NCBI GenBank assembly: GCA_958450365.1 | Contig: CAUEEP010000730.1 | Span: 1,598,001-1,662,000 of the forward strand | Source: Mesorhabditis belari | Taxonomy: Eukaryota > Nematoda > Chromadorea > Rhabditida > Rhabditidae | Length of the DNA stretch: 64,000 bases | Direction: 5' to 3' | In this document: positions 52,318-64,000 of the stretch, in pieces | Numbering within the stretch: the first letter of the stretch is position 1 | How the letters are laid out: each line of letters begins with the position of its first letter | Notes under the pieces: generated by a model | What the model was told of the DNA's origin: nothing | Seen by the model: the letters and a program-made list of their open reading frames with translations, nothing else | Database searches by the model: none | Made by a program: the position numbers and the translations under genes

Positions 52318-52720
52318 GGTGGGACAAATGCGACCTTTTTTTTGCGCACCTGGACATTTGCGCACCTTTTTTTTGCTGGAAAAGGCCTTAGGAAAGGTCG
52401 TAGAGCTTCAAAAATGTTTTCACAGAAGGGAATCGTATGCCTAGATTCAGAATTTTGACAAATCAGACCTCGCTGACACGTCAAATTTAAGCTAAAAGGC
52501 AAAAACTACGCAACTTAACGCTTTTCGGCAGTTTTTGCCTTTTAGCCCAAATTTGACGTGTCAGCGAGGTCTGATTTGTCGAAATTCGGAATCTACGCAT
52601 ACGATTCCCTTGAATGGAAATATTTTCGAAGCTCTACGGCCTTGCCTAAGGCCTTTTCCAGCAAAAAAAAAGGTGCGCAAATGTCCAGGTGCGCAAAAAA
52701 AGATCGCATTTGTCCCACCC
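52318..52720. repeat. Palindromic element of about 400 bp
   Basis: The left arm GGTGGGACAAATGCGACC .. is inverted at the right end .. GATCGCATTTGTCCCACC, and the arms continue through GACGTGTCAGCGAGGTCTGA to a loop of about 25 bp near 52500-52525. The two arms yield mirror-image open frames of about 70 codons; these are shadows of the symmetry. Confidence 0.9.
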
Positions 52721-54595
52721 CCTCAGATTTGGATCCAGATTTTGCTCCAGATTTAGAATCCATCCAAAAACAGATTTCGCGCCAGATTTCACTTATCAGT
52801 TAAGAAATCATCTCCATAAGTTAAACAGGCAATTAAACAGGCGTAAGACATTTTGTAAGCCATTTTTTAAATAATTATAAGCATATTTTAGGGCGTTTTG
52901 TAATGTAAGTTGTAAGTGTGAATGTGTAAGTAACGAGCTAGGTCTCTTCTTGAATGGTAAAGTTGCTCCATTGCAAAAAGATCAAAGATAACTTGAGAAT
53001 GAATGTTTTATGTTTTTTCCCCCCTTTCCAATCTCTTTTCCAAAGGGCCACCGGGATGGGCTCGTGTTGCCGTCTTGCTGTCTTGCCTCGTCCCCATCCC
53101 CTCTCCCCCCTTCATCTCCACCCCCGTTTCTCAGCAACTTTCCCCCCTTTTTCCCTCCTCATCAATTTTCTTCTCTTCAAACGAAAGATTTCATAAATCA
53201 TCATCCTCCACCTCCGATTTTTCCACATTTTTCGAAAAGAAATCGTCCAGGAAATGAAAAACGGGCACCAGCCACCAACCGGGGAACTCAAGCCTGAAAA
53301 GAGATTATTTTAACCCACCAAAACCTGATCTGGATCAGATCTGAACCGAAAAAGAATCTAAATCTGACAAATCTAAATCTAAGTCTTCGTACTAGACAGT
53401 GTAACTCTAACATTTGAATCAAACCATCACTGAACAAGTATTGCTCTTTAGCCAAAAGAAAACGCTAAAATTAGCACTCAAGTACGACAAAGAAAGTGTC
53501 ATCTGATTGCTTTTTTTGTCGATATCTCAAAAAAAGGGGGAGTCTCATTAGTGAGGAAAGCTCTCAAAAATCCTCAAGTAATTTGAGAGGGTAAAAAGTG
53601 AGTGGGAGTCGAGGTTTGTGCTTTGGGTTCAAGTGAAGCGGATTTGTCCTCTAGCGTTCGCAATTTTTCCATTCCTTTCATAAGGACAGATGGGATGCAC
53701 CAGAAAGGTTGTGTTTTGAAAACACAAAGTACACTACAAAGAAAGCAAGAGGTTTTGCGTGATGGCAGTCAGTACAAGACAGTAGAAGTTTCTTTACTGT
53801 CTAAAGTCACTATTTCACTTTATCACAATGTAAACCAATGTTGTAGTTAAAGTAAGTAAAGTTCCGAAGTTAGAGTCACAAAAAATATAATTTCTAAAAT
53901 AAGAACCTTTTGCAAAAGAGATTTATTGAAGATCTTTGAGAATTCGGACCTGAAAAGAGCAAGGATCTTGATGGGGAATGTTTGGATGTCCCCATCCCTC
54001 GAATAAATATATTTCTCCTTTTTCTTTGCCATTTTTCTTTCTTATCTTCTCTAATTTATTTTCTCCTTTTGCGAGCTTTCATCGAATATTGAAGAAAAGT
54101 AAAAAAAAAAGAAAGGAGAAGGGATACTCGACGTGTAATTAGGCATCCAAGGATTGCAATGGAAAGTGAAGGGTCAAATGGAAAGAAAAACATTAAAAAA
54201 TGGCTTGTATTGGTCATCTTGTGATACACCCAGTTGCCAAAGTGACGTAAATGATGCTAACGTTGAGATCAGAGGACAAAGAAGTGAATCTAAAGCTGGA
54301 ATTCTTGTTGTCACGATCAACTTTCCACCGCTAACTAGTGTTGGATTGATAGTTGACAAAAGAAATCTTTCTGCTTAAAGCCAGGATTTTCTGTTATCAA
54401 GTTATCAACTAAGATTCACAAAAAAGTAAACTAATTTGAATCATTTATCTCTCGTTTTAAGAGTTTTGCTTATAATTATCCAGGAATTTGCTCATATCGG
54501 CCCTTTTCGTGTTATGTGTATGAATGCATGTGTTTTAATCTTAAATCTAGCGCACTTTATCTCAGGTCCTGAATAAAGTATTTATATACCGTATT

Positions 54596-54708
54596 TTCTG
54601 TAATAGTAGTGCGCACTACTATTTTTTCAACCCCCCTCCAGCCTGCACTACTATTACAGACTGCACTACTATTATAGACTGCACTACTATTACAGAAAAT
54701 ACGGTATA
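54596..54708. repeat. Small palindromic element with GCACTACTATTACAG units
   Basis: The termini TACCGTATTTTCTGTAATAG and the inverted counterpart match those at 917-1051. The interior has three short tandem copies of GACTGCACTACTATTA-type sequence. Confidence 0.8.
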
Positions 54709-55269
54709 TATATTAACAGCTTAAAAAGCCAACTCCTCAGATCCATTTTTTTCTTTGATCATTTCTATATTAAGAATAAAAGTCTGCGATTATTTTCCTT
54801 GTTTCATTCCCTATCGAAAAGTTCCGCAAGTTCGTCAGAAACTCTAAAGAAAAGTGAAAGAAAAAGAAACCAGTTGAAATCATTTGAGATTTTTTTTTTC
54901 GGGAGCCACAAAAATACGATGGCAACTATATCGATCAGACACTGTTATTGTTTGAAAGGGAAATTCTCCTGTGTTTTTGAGAGAAAGAGAAGATCTCTCG
55001 TCATTGTTTGTTGCGGGGGTGAAGATAGCCAAAAGATAAGATAATTTTGGAAAGAGATTTAAGGGATTTTCTCTCAAAATAGGGGATTTTCTCTCAAAAT
55101 CATTACAGAAATCACAGAAATCAAAACGAGTAGGTTGGAGTGGAAAAGGAATTTCAAATCTCTCGGATCTTAATCACCTACTCTCCTCTGACTGGAAAAA
55201 TTTTGTGTCTCGAATCAGCTCACTGAAATTGCTCTCATTTTACCTCAACACCGATTTCGATTTCACAAA

Positions 55270-57158
55270 ATGAGGCTATTTCTTTTGATATTGATTCAAG
55301 TGGGGATTGGTTTTGCGGTCAAATTTGAAGCCATGGTTAGTTTTTGAAGCTGACGATTGAGAGAGGCTTCAGCTAAAAGAAACAAGTTCAATTTCTATTC
55401 CATAATTACAATAATCTGAATAAAAAGGATTCATGGAATAAATCTATACTGTAAATTTGATTTCCAAATTCATTCCAAATTCATTCCAAATACATTCCAA
55501 ATTCATTCAATTCAGGTTTCCTCGTCGGCTCTCAATGTGATCCATTCGGCGCGAACGAAGAACATCCACATTCGACAGTGCAATTGCAATGTATGTATGG
55601 AAAAGTATCTTTAGATTTGACAGCTTAAATCTAATGGATCTATCTAAGTCTCTATATCTATCTAAATCGAAACTTTATATTTAATATTTAGGAAATGAAC
55701 TCATGTTTTGAAGAGGCTAAACAGCAAGCTTTGGAGTGTCTCGAGCCATGTTTCCGAGAAGTGCGAAGGGTGAGTGAATTTGAAATTTAATGAAATTGAA
55801 TCTTTAAAATAAAAATGAATCTTCTAGAAATCATATCTAGTTTCATTTTTAGTTCGATTTGGTGCGTGATCCCGAATCGTTGCGGCAATGTTTCTTGACG
55901 AAAAAGGAATTCGTCAACAATCTCCTCTTATGCTTCCAAAATAATATCAGAGCGTCAGTTTTAACAGAATATTTCAATTTTTAAATACTTTATAGATTAT
56001 AATACAGTTTTCTATTATTTTCAATATTTTATTTATCAAATAAGCTTTCCAGATGTGTCGAGCCGGGCAAAGAATCGAAAAGTGTCCCCTCTGCCGATCT
56101 CACCGTTCTCATCGATCGGTTGAAATTTTGAATTTAAAGAAAACTTCATTACTTTACAATTTATAGAATTTATAGCTTTTTATAGCTTATAGTTTTTAAA
56201 TAATTCACCAATCAACACAAATTTTTCAGAGTTGAAGAAGTGGTGACCCAACAAGCCGAGGTCTTCCTCCGAACCGTCAACTCGCCCGAAATTGCGGTAA
56301 ACCATTCAAAAGCAATTGGAAATGAAACCAATTCCTATTTTAGACTCGATAAAACCCAAGAATTTCTTTAGAAAGTGGCCGACGCGGCGAAGGCAATCGG
56401 TCAATGTTTGAAGACGTGTTTCATAAAGGAGAAAAACCCGCACGGATTCTGCTTTGATCGAATCAAGTAAGAGAATTGTTTGCTGGATGTACCTAAAGAA
56501 GCAAACTTTAATCTGCTTTCTACTTTGTGAATCAAGAGTTTGGTTGCTCTTGCTCTATAATCTGCTTTCTACTTTCGTGGGTCGATTGACCCTTACTAGA
56601 GTTGGACACACTGGCCCTTTTATGGGGTTGCGGTTGGGAATACAAAACATAGTCAGCGCTGGGATTCGAACCAGCGATCTCTCGTTTACCGGATGAACAC
56701 TCACCAATGAGGTGCACCGACACGTATTCCATTGGCTCCAGAGTAGAGCCTTATGTCAGACTACTATGTCAGATTGGGTGTCACATTTGCAACTTAACTC
56801 ATGGAAATATTAGATTGGTGAATAAGTCTTTTCGTTTTTTTCATACTTCCATTAAAAACTAACAAATGAACTTATTTCCAGATGTATGCCATATATCACT
56901 GATCGAAATGCCCGTCGAGCAGTCCGGCAATGCTCGCGGGCGATCAGTTGGAAGAAAGAGATCGGCGAGATGTGCACTTGTTCGGCACACGCTGGATTAG
57001 GGTAAAGTTTTCAAAATTCTATCTTTCTAGTCATAATATCTTCAGAAACTTCAGAAATTGAGATTTTTCTCAATTAGAATCTTACTTTCCAGTTATTGAC
57101 TTCTCCTTTCAGAACTCTCACCAACTATTGTGGGATCTTCAATTTGATGGGTCGATAA
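55270..57158 (+). CDS. Secreted cysteine-rich protein (possibly CPG4-domain-like)
   Basis: Nine exons join in frame to 237 aa: 55270-55335, 55516-55590, 55692-55769, 55853-55953, 56053-56118, 56230-56296, 56372-56466, 56882-57001, 57113-57158. The start MRLFLLILIQVGIGFAVKFE is a signal peptide. The mature part is charged, with paired cysteines spaced as in small disulphide-bonded nematode secreted proteins: IRQCNCNEMNSC, LECLEPCF, QCFLTK, LLLCF, IGQCLKTCF, RQCSRAISWKKEIGEMCTCS, NYCGIF. The overall pattern resembles the chondroitin-proteoglycan-4 type domain found in nematodes, but I cannot confirm that by eye. There are no transmembrane segments after the signal, so export is expected. An AATAAA at 57288 follows the stop by 130 bp. 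The intron 56467-56881 contains a tRNA-like repeat in antisense. Confidence 0.85.
56652..56721 (-). repeat. tRNA-Thr(GGT)-like sequence inside an intron
   Basis: On the minus strand 70 nt fold close to a cloverleaf: 5' GTCGGT pairs with 3' GCTGAC; the D arm is CCTC..GAG; the anticodon loop is CCGGTAA (anticodon GGT) on a stem with one A-C mismatch; the T stem GCTGG/CCAGC has an 8-nt loop instead of 7. The extra T-loop base and mismatch argue for a tRNA-derived repeat or pseudogene over a working tRNA-Thr. Confidence 0.55.
56811..56880. repeat. Mariner-type MITE, family 2, left end, in the intron before exon 8
   Basis: TATTAGATTGGTGAATAAGT leads into CTTTTCGTTTTTTTCATACT and ends next to the exon 8 acceptor at 56881. 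It matches, inverted, the end at 57494-57547. Confidence 0.55.
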
Positions 57159-57287
57159 TCTCTCCCTCAACCATTCCCCTTTCTTCTCCTCATCTCCCAT
57201 TATTTTTCTCTCAAATTTTTCTAGTCCTCTTATCGTGAAAAAAGTGAGACTTTCAATGAAAATAATGAAAATAATTGAAAATAATTG

Positions 57288-57293
57288 AATAAA
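57288..57293 (+). promoter_or_regulatory. Poly(A) signal AATAAA
   Basis: Canonical hexamer 130 bp after the stop of the secreted-protein gene. Confidence 0.5.
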
Positions 57294-57493
57294 ATCGACT
57301 ATATAAACAATTTTCCATCGAAATACACACGTAACCTTGAAGGTCACCAAAATAGATTTCAATTTGAAAGACAATCTGATAGTTTGGTTCTGATCTGTAT
57401 TTTGGAATTTACTACACTAGAGAGACTACAAACTACAAAGAGACAAAGGACTACAAAGACACAAACTACAGACTACAAAGAGACAAAGCTTAT

Positions 57494-57547
57494 ATGAAAT
57501 GATGGAAGTATGAAAAGAAACGAGAAGCCTTTCTGGACAGCCCAATA
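57494..57547. repeat. Mariner-type MITE, family 2, right end
   Basis: GGAAGTATGAAAAGAAACGA leads to CCTTTCTGGACAGCCCAATA, the inverted form of the family terminus. The remaining spacer to 58396 is repeat-poor and shows no gene; it separates two convergent genes. Confidence 0.7.
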
Positions 57548-58396
57548 CATCTACCAATTGGTGCTCAAGTGTTGCTGGTGACGGATGGGGTGTGGGTGTG
57601 GCCACACAATGGGTGAAAAGGAAAAGAGATACAGTACCCTTTGTGGAGTGGGTATCTCCTCGCAAGGGGTGAGGGTATCCCTCTCTCCACCCAGTTACCC
57701 CCTCTCTTCTCCCCTCAACCCCACTCTAACACCCTGACCCAAAAATTGTTTAGTCGCCCATTATGCAGAGAAATCGATTGAGAGAATCCGCTTCTCTTTC
57801 TCCTTTTCTCTGCATTCTCTCCCGAATCCCTAAACCTACATCGGATACCCATGCTTCATGTTTTTCTTCTATTCAAGAGATCTCATAGTTTTTGAAAAAG
57901 TTGTTTACAATGCCTATGGAGTTGCAAAGTTTCAAGGTGCTTTGCTGCTCATAGATAACACTACTGTACCACTTTAAAATCAATTTTGTGTAGACAAGAC
58001 TGTTAAGGTGCGTGCTATTTGAGCCGCTCCATCTCCACTGTTTTCTTTTACTTCTTGAAAACCTTTGTAAAACTTTACTCACAATTATATAAGCCCTCAA
58101 TCAACCCTTAAATGAAACCTGCATTGAAATCAAGTTTAAAATACCAGGAAAAAATGGCAATGAAGAAAAAAGTAACAACGAGAAATAAACAGCAATGAAG
58201 AAAAAAAAATAACAACGAGAAATAAAGAAGAGTGCTGTAAAGTGATTCTTTCAATGACTAGGCAAAATAAAGATATAGTCAAATAAACCCGTGAAAAAAG
58301 GATAAAGAGTGATCTAATAAATGAGAATTTCAAGCTTATGATGAAAAATTATAGGCGAATATGACATTTTGTTAACAAAAAAAAACTTTTCGTTGA

Positions 58397-61300
58397 TCAG
58401 ATTATTGGCATAGTGATCGATTCGCTCGATGTGTTAGCTGTGGATCGAGTTTTTCTTGGGGATTTTGCAAGAACCATTGACGAATTGGTGGAGTAATACG
58501 TGGAGTCACCAGGGATCGATGGCCGCTTTCGGGAATTCACTTGCACATCGGGAGAAGTTGATGAGGATCGCGGTGCATCGACACGCTTTGGAGGGGTTGG
58601 CGGTTGATTGATCTGAAACAAAATTGATGAAAAAGAATCTGATCAACTTGTTCTTACTACAATATAAAATCTGCAAATATCTTTTTTCTCCAATCCACTC
58701 ACCAAATCCAGCCGATATTTCCCCTTGTACTTGTGATAGAATTGCTCAACCTCGTGCGGCTCTCTGCCCACCAAACAGGCAATTGTTCCCCATTTTGTAC
58801 CATATTTTTGAATACCTGAAATACTTTTGTAATGTTATAAAGTTTATAAGGTGGTTTAAACTTAAACCTTGCAAATTTTCTCTATAAAAGTTAGAAAAAA
58901 ATCTAAAATCCCCACCTTGAACCGTTTTGATCGTCTCCTCGGCGTTGAAATCGACAAGGATCCCAGCACGGATCGATTTCATTTGTGGGTGAAGGAAAGG
59001 ACAACTGGAATTTGAAAAATTTAGATAAATATAGTTATATATGATTCTAATTATATTTTCAAATCATTCACTTTTCTTGTGTGATGATTCTTTTCTTCTC
59101 GGAAAGTCTCGCGATTTCGTCCGAGCTAAGTCGCCGCTTCTTGTTAGGAATTGGAGCTTTTGGTATTATCTGAAAGAAATTATCAATAATATGTTATAAG
59201 TAAAGAATCTAATAACAAAAATTATTATATTATTTAACTTAAAATTTATAATTACAGAAAAATCTGTCACCTCATCACCATTCTGTCCTCCGGCACTTCT
59301 TCGAATCTCTCGTTGTCTCTGATCTTCCATTATCGCGAGAATCTGGAATGAAAACTAGATTGTTATAGATTAAATAAATATTATTTTCCTTATCTATATA
59401 CAAATATTATATTTCAAGATCTAACTCACTTGAGATAACGTTTTGTGAACGCCAAGTCGCTCCTCGACTTCCCTCCATTTCTTCACAATTCCCTGTTCTT
59501 CTAAAGTGATCGGGGTTCGAATTGGCCGATGAATTGTTGAGTGGGTTCTTCTGAAAATATACGAATTATATTTTCAACTTTAAAGCTTTAGTCTAGTTAT
59601 CTAACTTGGCCAGCATAGTACTCTGTGCCACACAAACGCGATCTCTCTAGCTTACTGGGTTCTTCTTTTTTTGATGAAAAATCCAGTGTACTTGAACAAG
59701 CGTGTTTATAAAGGCAAAAAGTGAACCCTGGATTTCTGGCTTACTTGAAATATAGGGCACATGGAGGGCAAAGCTTGCATTTTCTTCTGCCAGGCCAAAA
59801 CTCTTGAGTACAATTGTTGCATTCGACTCGGGACACATGATAGCGTTCCTCGGGATCCAGGCTAAAACATGAAATCATAAAAATTCAAATTATCTTCAAG
59901 CCAGACACGTTTTTCAACTAAAAAAGCTAAATTTTTACATAACAACTCACGCTCGGCACGTGCACAAATTGTACTCCTCCGTGGGACATCCCCGGTGTTT
60001 CGTCTCGTAATAATAAGCCACAATTTCACCAAGCCAATGATTTTTCAGCTAAATTTATCTTTTAAATTACAAAAATCTTCTTTTTATTCTTACAAATTTA
60101 TCTTGCATCATTCGGAATTTCTTTGCACAAGCGTGTCCGGTTCGGCGGAGATGGCGCTCAAACTCGCGCCGTTCTCCCTCAGAAAGGGGATCCATTGAAG
60201 CGGGTAGGAACTAGAAAAGTGAAGAAATTAAGCTTAGAATAATAAGGATTATATTAATAAATGTTAAGAATAAGCTCAGGATCAACTTATGTATTCAAAT
60301 AACTAGATTTTATCGAAATATTACTCTAGAATCCTCACCTCATACAACTCTTTCTCGATGTTGATGAGCATTTCGTCGACCGAGTGATGAGAGAGCATTA
60401 ATCGGTGTAACATCTAGAATTTATAGATTTTATAAAAATAACTTAGAACTATATTTTATCTGCTTCTATTGCTAGCTGCCTAGAAAGTCTTTTCGTTTCT
60501 TTTCATTGAAAAATAACAAATTCTCCAATTAACCATAAGCACTTTTTATTTAGAGTAAACCAGCAAAAGTTAATTGGTGAATTTGTTTTCTTTCAACGAA
60601 AGTACAAAAAGAAACGGAAAGATTTTCTGGATAGCTTAAATTTTCAACATACCGAATCCATTGGAATGATCCCTCCACAATGCCGTCTGATTGCCGTCCA
60701 CGCATCATCAAGCTCTTGCACGGGTACCTGAATAATTTAGAATTGTGGAAAAGAAATGAAATGTAAAAGCTAAATGGCTAAAATATTATTAATAACTATT
60801 ATATCATGAAATCTAACCGATTGTCCATCTCGATCTCTCCAAATGAGTTGATCCCGATCGGGTTCGGCGTCGCGCATCGATTGCGGTGGCTCGACGAATT
60901 GGTCCAACTCGGGGAATTTAGCCTAAATTAAAGGCAGTTGACATATAATTGGCTGTTTAGACTGAGGTTATCGAAATGCAAAGTATTAAAAAGTCTTACT
61001 TGAAACTCTGGCCCAATATGAATCGCGGCTGAAAGTCTTCTCCTTGCTCTCTCCATTTCACTCCTTTTCGCTCCTTCATCGAAATCGTGAACCGACGAGC
61101 TCATCATTCGATTTTTTGCGCCTTTTGGACCAACCATATGGATTTTAAGACGCTCTACAAAAAATTATGCACTAGAGCTTTAACAATTAAACTACCAATT
61201 TGTTTATCTTGCTCAGAAGTGGTTTGTGGTGGATGAAAGGCACGACGTGGTAGGCCGATTGGTGGATTGACAGGACGAGCTAAATTTGAGGAATTAAAAC

Positions 61301-62630
61301 GTCCATTTATAGTTTTAGTTATTTAAAAATCTAGAATTTTATATAAACTCTATAAGTTCGTTTTTTCGTATCAGACTTACGCTGCTTGAAATCCGCGACA
61401 TCAACATAGTTGGCGTCGACGATTTCCCCTTTATTTCGTAGACTCTTTCGTTGACCCTCAGCCTGCGCTTGAGCCTTAAGCTGCATATTTGTTTTGTTTG
61501 GTGTATTAGTCTTAATTATCTTTTGTGTAATTCTATCGTTCACGTATTCAAGATTAAGCCAAATCTATTCATTTCCAACCTGTGCCCTTTCAGCATCGCT
61601 TCTTCTCGCGGCGATCGATCTTCGGATGAAACGTTGGCCCTCTCCATTCTCGTTTCTGAAAGTGAAAGGATAAAATGAAGAATAAAATGAAAAATAAAAT
61701 GAAGAATAAAATGAATACCTATGATTTTCCCCGTTAAGCGCGCTCGTGCTGGGCAAATTCGGACGATGGGACAGCTCGGTGATGATTTTCGGAGGAGAGA
61801 TTGTAGTTGTGGCTGGAGTAGAGGTTGCTGAAGGAACTGATGAAAGAAGAGATGATTGAGCTGCTGATGAAGCTTCTAATAAGACTGTTGCTGAGAGAAT
61901 TGGTGAAGGTTGAATCGGTAGAAGTGATGAGACCAATTGTGCGGGAGAGCTCTCATGGGGTCTCCCCATCGATGACGTTGACGGGGTGTCTTCATCCATC
62001 TAAAATAAGAAACTACATTGAAACTAGATGCCCAAGAAAATTATCGAACAAAGCTTGACTTTACACTAGAAATGAATGTAAACAAATGTTAATCTAGCTT
62101 TTTGTAGAATTGCCAGAGCCAGAGCCATGTCTAATACAAGAGAATTTTGATCTATGCTAAAGATTTTCTTTGATTCAACTGCAGTATGCTAAATGAAAAT
62201 ATTTAACCAATTTCCATCTTTTGCGCTATTTATTCTTTCAATTACAAGTCAAATTCAACTACAGTACGCATTATTAGAGGCTTTTTTGTTGGTATACTAT
62301 TGGGACAAGAGATTGAAATCTTTGGACACTAAATTCTAAATAACATTTAGGTTCAAAAGCATTTTCTGAATGATTTGAACACAAAAATGTGTTCTGATTT
62401 CATCAAGCCCTAATCCTCCTCTTTTCTCTGTTATTGTTGTTTCTCGTGACACCCGCCTACTCCACTTTACTCTCCAAAATAACATGTTATGTCGTTTGTT
62501 TTTAGGCTTGCCCTACAATTTGACTTTAGAATTTAAAGAAAACTTGAAATTCAAAATAGAATCTTACCTGTTGTGGTGAAATTTTGTGCGGAGAAACGTG
62601 CGGCGAACGGGCCGCCAAGGCACAGCTCAT
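58397..62630 (-). CDS. ELM2/SANT corepressor protein, CoREST (RCOR)-like, with a GATA-like finger
   Basis: Nuclear scaffold expected to link histone deacetylase (and in CoREST also LSD1 demethylase) to chromatin. Eighteen exons join in frame to 684 aa. Exon 1 (62568-62630) encodes MSCALAARSPHVS; exon 2 begins with a second in-frame ATG at 61999 directly after an acceptor, a possible alternative start. In order: Ser/Pro-rich N-terminus (61719-61999); ELM2-like AAIHIGPEFQAKFPELDQF (60818-61154); first SANT ending GEIVAYYYETKHR (59951-60210); Cys cluster CNNC..LCPPCALYFKR like a GATA-type finger (59745-59861); linker with VKKWREVEERLGVHKTLSQ (59430-59550); basic PNKKRRLSSDEIARLSEKKR; second SANT IQKYGTKWGTIACLVGR, then EPHEVEQFYHKYKGKY (58703-58815), close to CoREST SANT2; Pro/Ser-rich tail with the stop at 58397-58399. 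ELM2-SANT-finger alone also fits MTA/RERE proteins; the second SANT favours CoREST. Confidence 0.8.
60478..60640. repeat. Mariner-type MITE, family 2, most complete copy
   Basis: The left end GCCTAGAAAGTCTTTTCGTT and the right end GAAACGGAAAGATTTTCTGG are inverted; an inner pair CTCCAATTAACC / GTTAATTGGTG extends the stem. It fills most of the corepressor intron 60414-60652. Confidence 0.75.
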
Positions 62631-64000
62631 ATGGGAAAAGAGAAAAGAGAGGAAAAGAAGAGTTTCTTTGTTTCTTCTCTTTGATATCTGCAATTTGATT
62701 GGATAAGTTTTCAAAAGAAGATAGTTAGCGTAAGAAAAATGATGAGAGAAATGAATGAAGCAAGAATACAAGTGGTATTTTTGAGCGCTTTAATGCAAGT
62801 TTATATTATTCTTGCGTACTAGAACTATTGTGTGCATCAGATAAGGCAATGACTGGGGTTGAATCTAGTTGAAAGCTCCCAAATTGAATGACTCGTTTAT
62901 CGAATTTGGGTAATTAAAACGAATTTATGAAAAACAATAAGGGAAGAGAACAATAACCAATGGAAAATGATTTAAGATTACTTTACTGAATAAAAATTTG
63001 GAAAAACAGAGACAGAATGGGCAAAATGAGGAAATGAACTGCTTTACGGTTTACAACGCTGCTTTTAACTGAATAACTAAATAACTTTTACTTACTTGAA
63101 ATGCTTATTTACGGTAGTTTGAGCATTGTTTAAGATTGCATTTGCATTGACTTGGTGACAGTTGTTACAACTATAGCCTAACAAGTTTCATTTCTAAATA
63201 TCCATGTTAAGCTAAAAGTACTGCATTGCACTTAGCATTTGGGTACAAAAGTACCAAAAAGTGGAATCTGATAGTAAGAAAATAAGCAGTTGAGAAAAAG
63301 ACTAGTTTTTGACTCTTTGAATCAAGAATGAACGATAAAGTACGTCTAACATCCCCAATTCTAACTGTAAGCATAAAAATTTCAATAAAAAGATTCCGAA
63401 AGACGAAAGAGTAAAGAAGTGTTTTTATTTTGAGCTCAAAGTACGTTTAAGCTAAGCTGAAAAAGTGATTTTATTTTTTATTTCTGTTTGCCACAAAAAG
63501 GTAATGAAAGGGAAACCCTTTTGAGGAGCGGAAAGCGGAAAGGCCAGATGGCTATTTCCCTTGGCCCGATTTGGGTCCTCCTTCAGTTTCAGACAGGAAT
63601 CTTTTCCTCTGTCACCATTTGCCCTCAATTATCATCCCCCTAAACTGTCATTTTTGGGCAAAGATTATTTTTAATCAAAAAATTAAGAAAGAATCGTTTT
63701 CAACAGTTTTCTAAGCGGTAATTTGGCGGCTTAAGACAGTATTCAGAGTTTTACAACCGCTTTCTTTGATCTCATTGGAAAGAAAGAGTGAAATGTTCGT
63801 AAGGAGATTTACATAGAATCTCCAAAGGATATAGTATTCAGGAATTGAAAAGAACTTGTTTAAGATTGAGAAAGATTGATTAAATTTGATGGTGTTGAGA
63901 AAAGGCAAATGATCTGAAAAAGACCACCATGGAAAACTGTTGCCAGTGGCAAATTTCTGCGCCAATTTTTGCGTCTTGGTGAATAAATCTTTATTGTTGG
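62631..64000. other. Upstream flank of the corepressor gene
   Basis: No gene recognised. The corepressor promoter should lie here. AT-rich sequence without a notable repeat. Confidence 0.5.

Larger units (their letters stand above)
39711..55269. other. Long gene-poor region
   Basis: About 15.5 kb with no reading frame I can join into a convincing gene. It contains palindromic elements, mariner remnants, direct duplications, a CTCCTT tract and AT-rich sequence, itemised separately. A gene with small exons and no recognisable family could be missed here. Confidence 0.6.

Noticed and set aside
52275..52803. Two similar open frames of 70-80 codons on opposite strands
   Set aside because: They are the two arms of one palindrome read in opposite directions, with no family resemblance.
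50531..53297. Several Ser/Pro/Phe-rich open frames near 50.7 and 53.1 kb
   Set aside because: They follow pyrimidine-rich composition and overlap one another in several frames; no support for a gene.

Overview
This window is eukaryotic nuclear DNA from a nematode, most likely a free-living rhabditid. Five things point there: many short introns (the smallest I place is 39 nt) with GT..AG borders and T-rich TTTCAG-type acceptors, AT-rich spacers, interstitial copies of the nematode telomere repeat TTAGGC, a member of the nematode-restricted Sra-superfamily chemoreceptors, and mariner/MITE-type repeats. The species is not determined. I reconstructed the gene models by hand from splice signals and reading phase; all five main models give an uninterrupted frame.

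Layout. (1) Minus strand, 14973 down to 340: a plasma-membrane Ca2+-ATPase (PMCA, about 1221 aa, 29 coding exons), with mobile elements in its larger introns. (2) 15-26 kb: no confident gene; simple repeats, a mariner remnant and MITE fragments. (3) 26292-26570 plus: an isolated terminal exon of an unknown protein with a poly(A) signal. (4) 27731-28976: a decayed mariner with both terminal inverted repeats. (5) 29419-35228 plus: a two-pore-domain (TWK-type) potassium channel, 569 aa, 19 exons. Its introns hold a 57-copy perfect minisatellite grown from inside a tRNA-derived SINE, a second SINE, three inverted-repeat elements and a TTAGGC array between perfect inverted repeats. (6) 36452-39703 minus: an Sra-superfamily serpentine receptor, 351 aa, convergent with the channel. 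(7) 40-55 kb: about 15 kb without a convincing gene, rich in palindromic elements, nested transposon remnants and simple repeats. (8) 55270-57158 plus: a small secreted cysteine-rich protein, 237 aa. (9) 58397-62630 minus: an ELM2/SANT corepressor protein of the CoREST/RCOR type with a GATA-like finger, 684 aa, convergent with the previous gene.

The genes do not form a pathway. Calcium extrusion, a leak potassium channel and a chemoreceptor would suit excitable or sensory cells, but that is only inference from family. The most unusual content is in the non-coding DNA: the SINE-born minisatellite, the telomere-repeat hairpin, a set of palindromic MITE families, and opposed transposon ends that bracket the last two exons of the secreted-protein gene.
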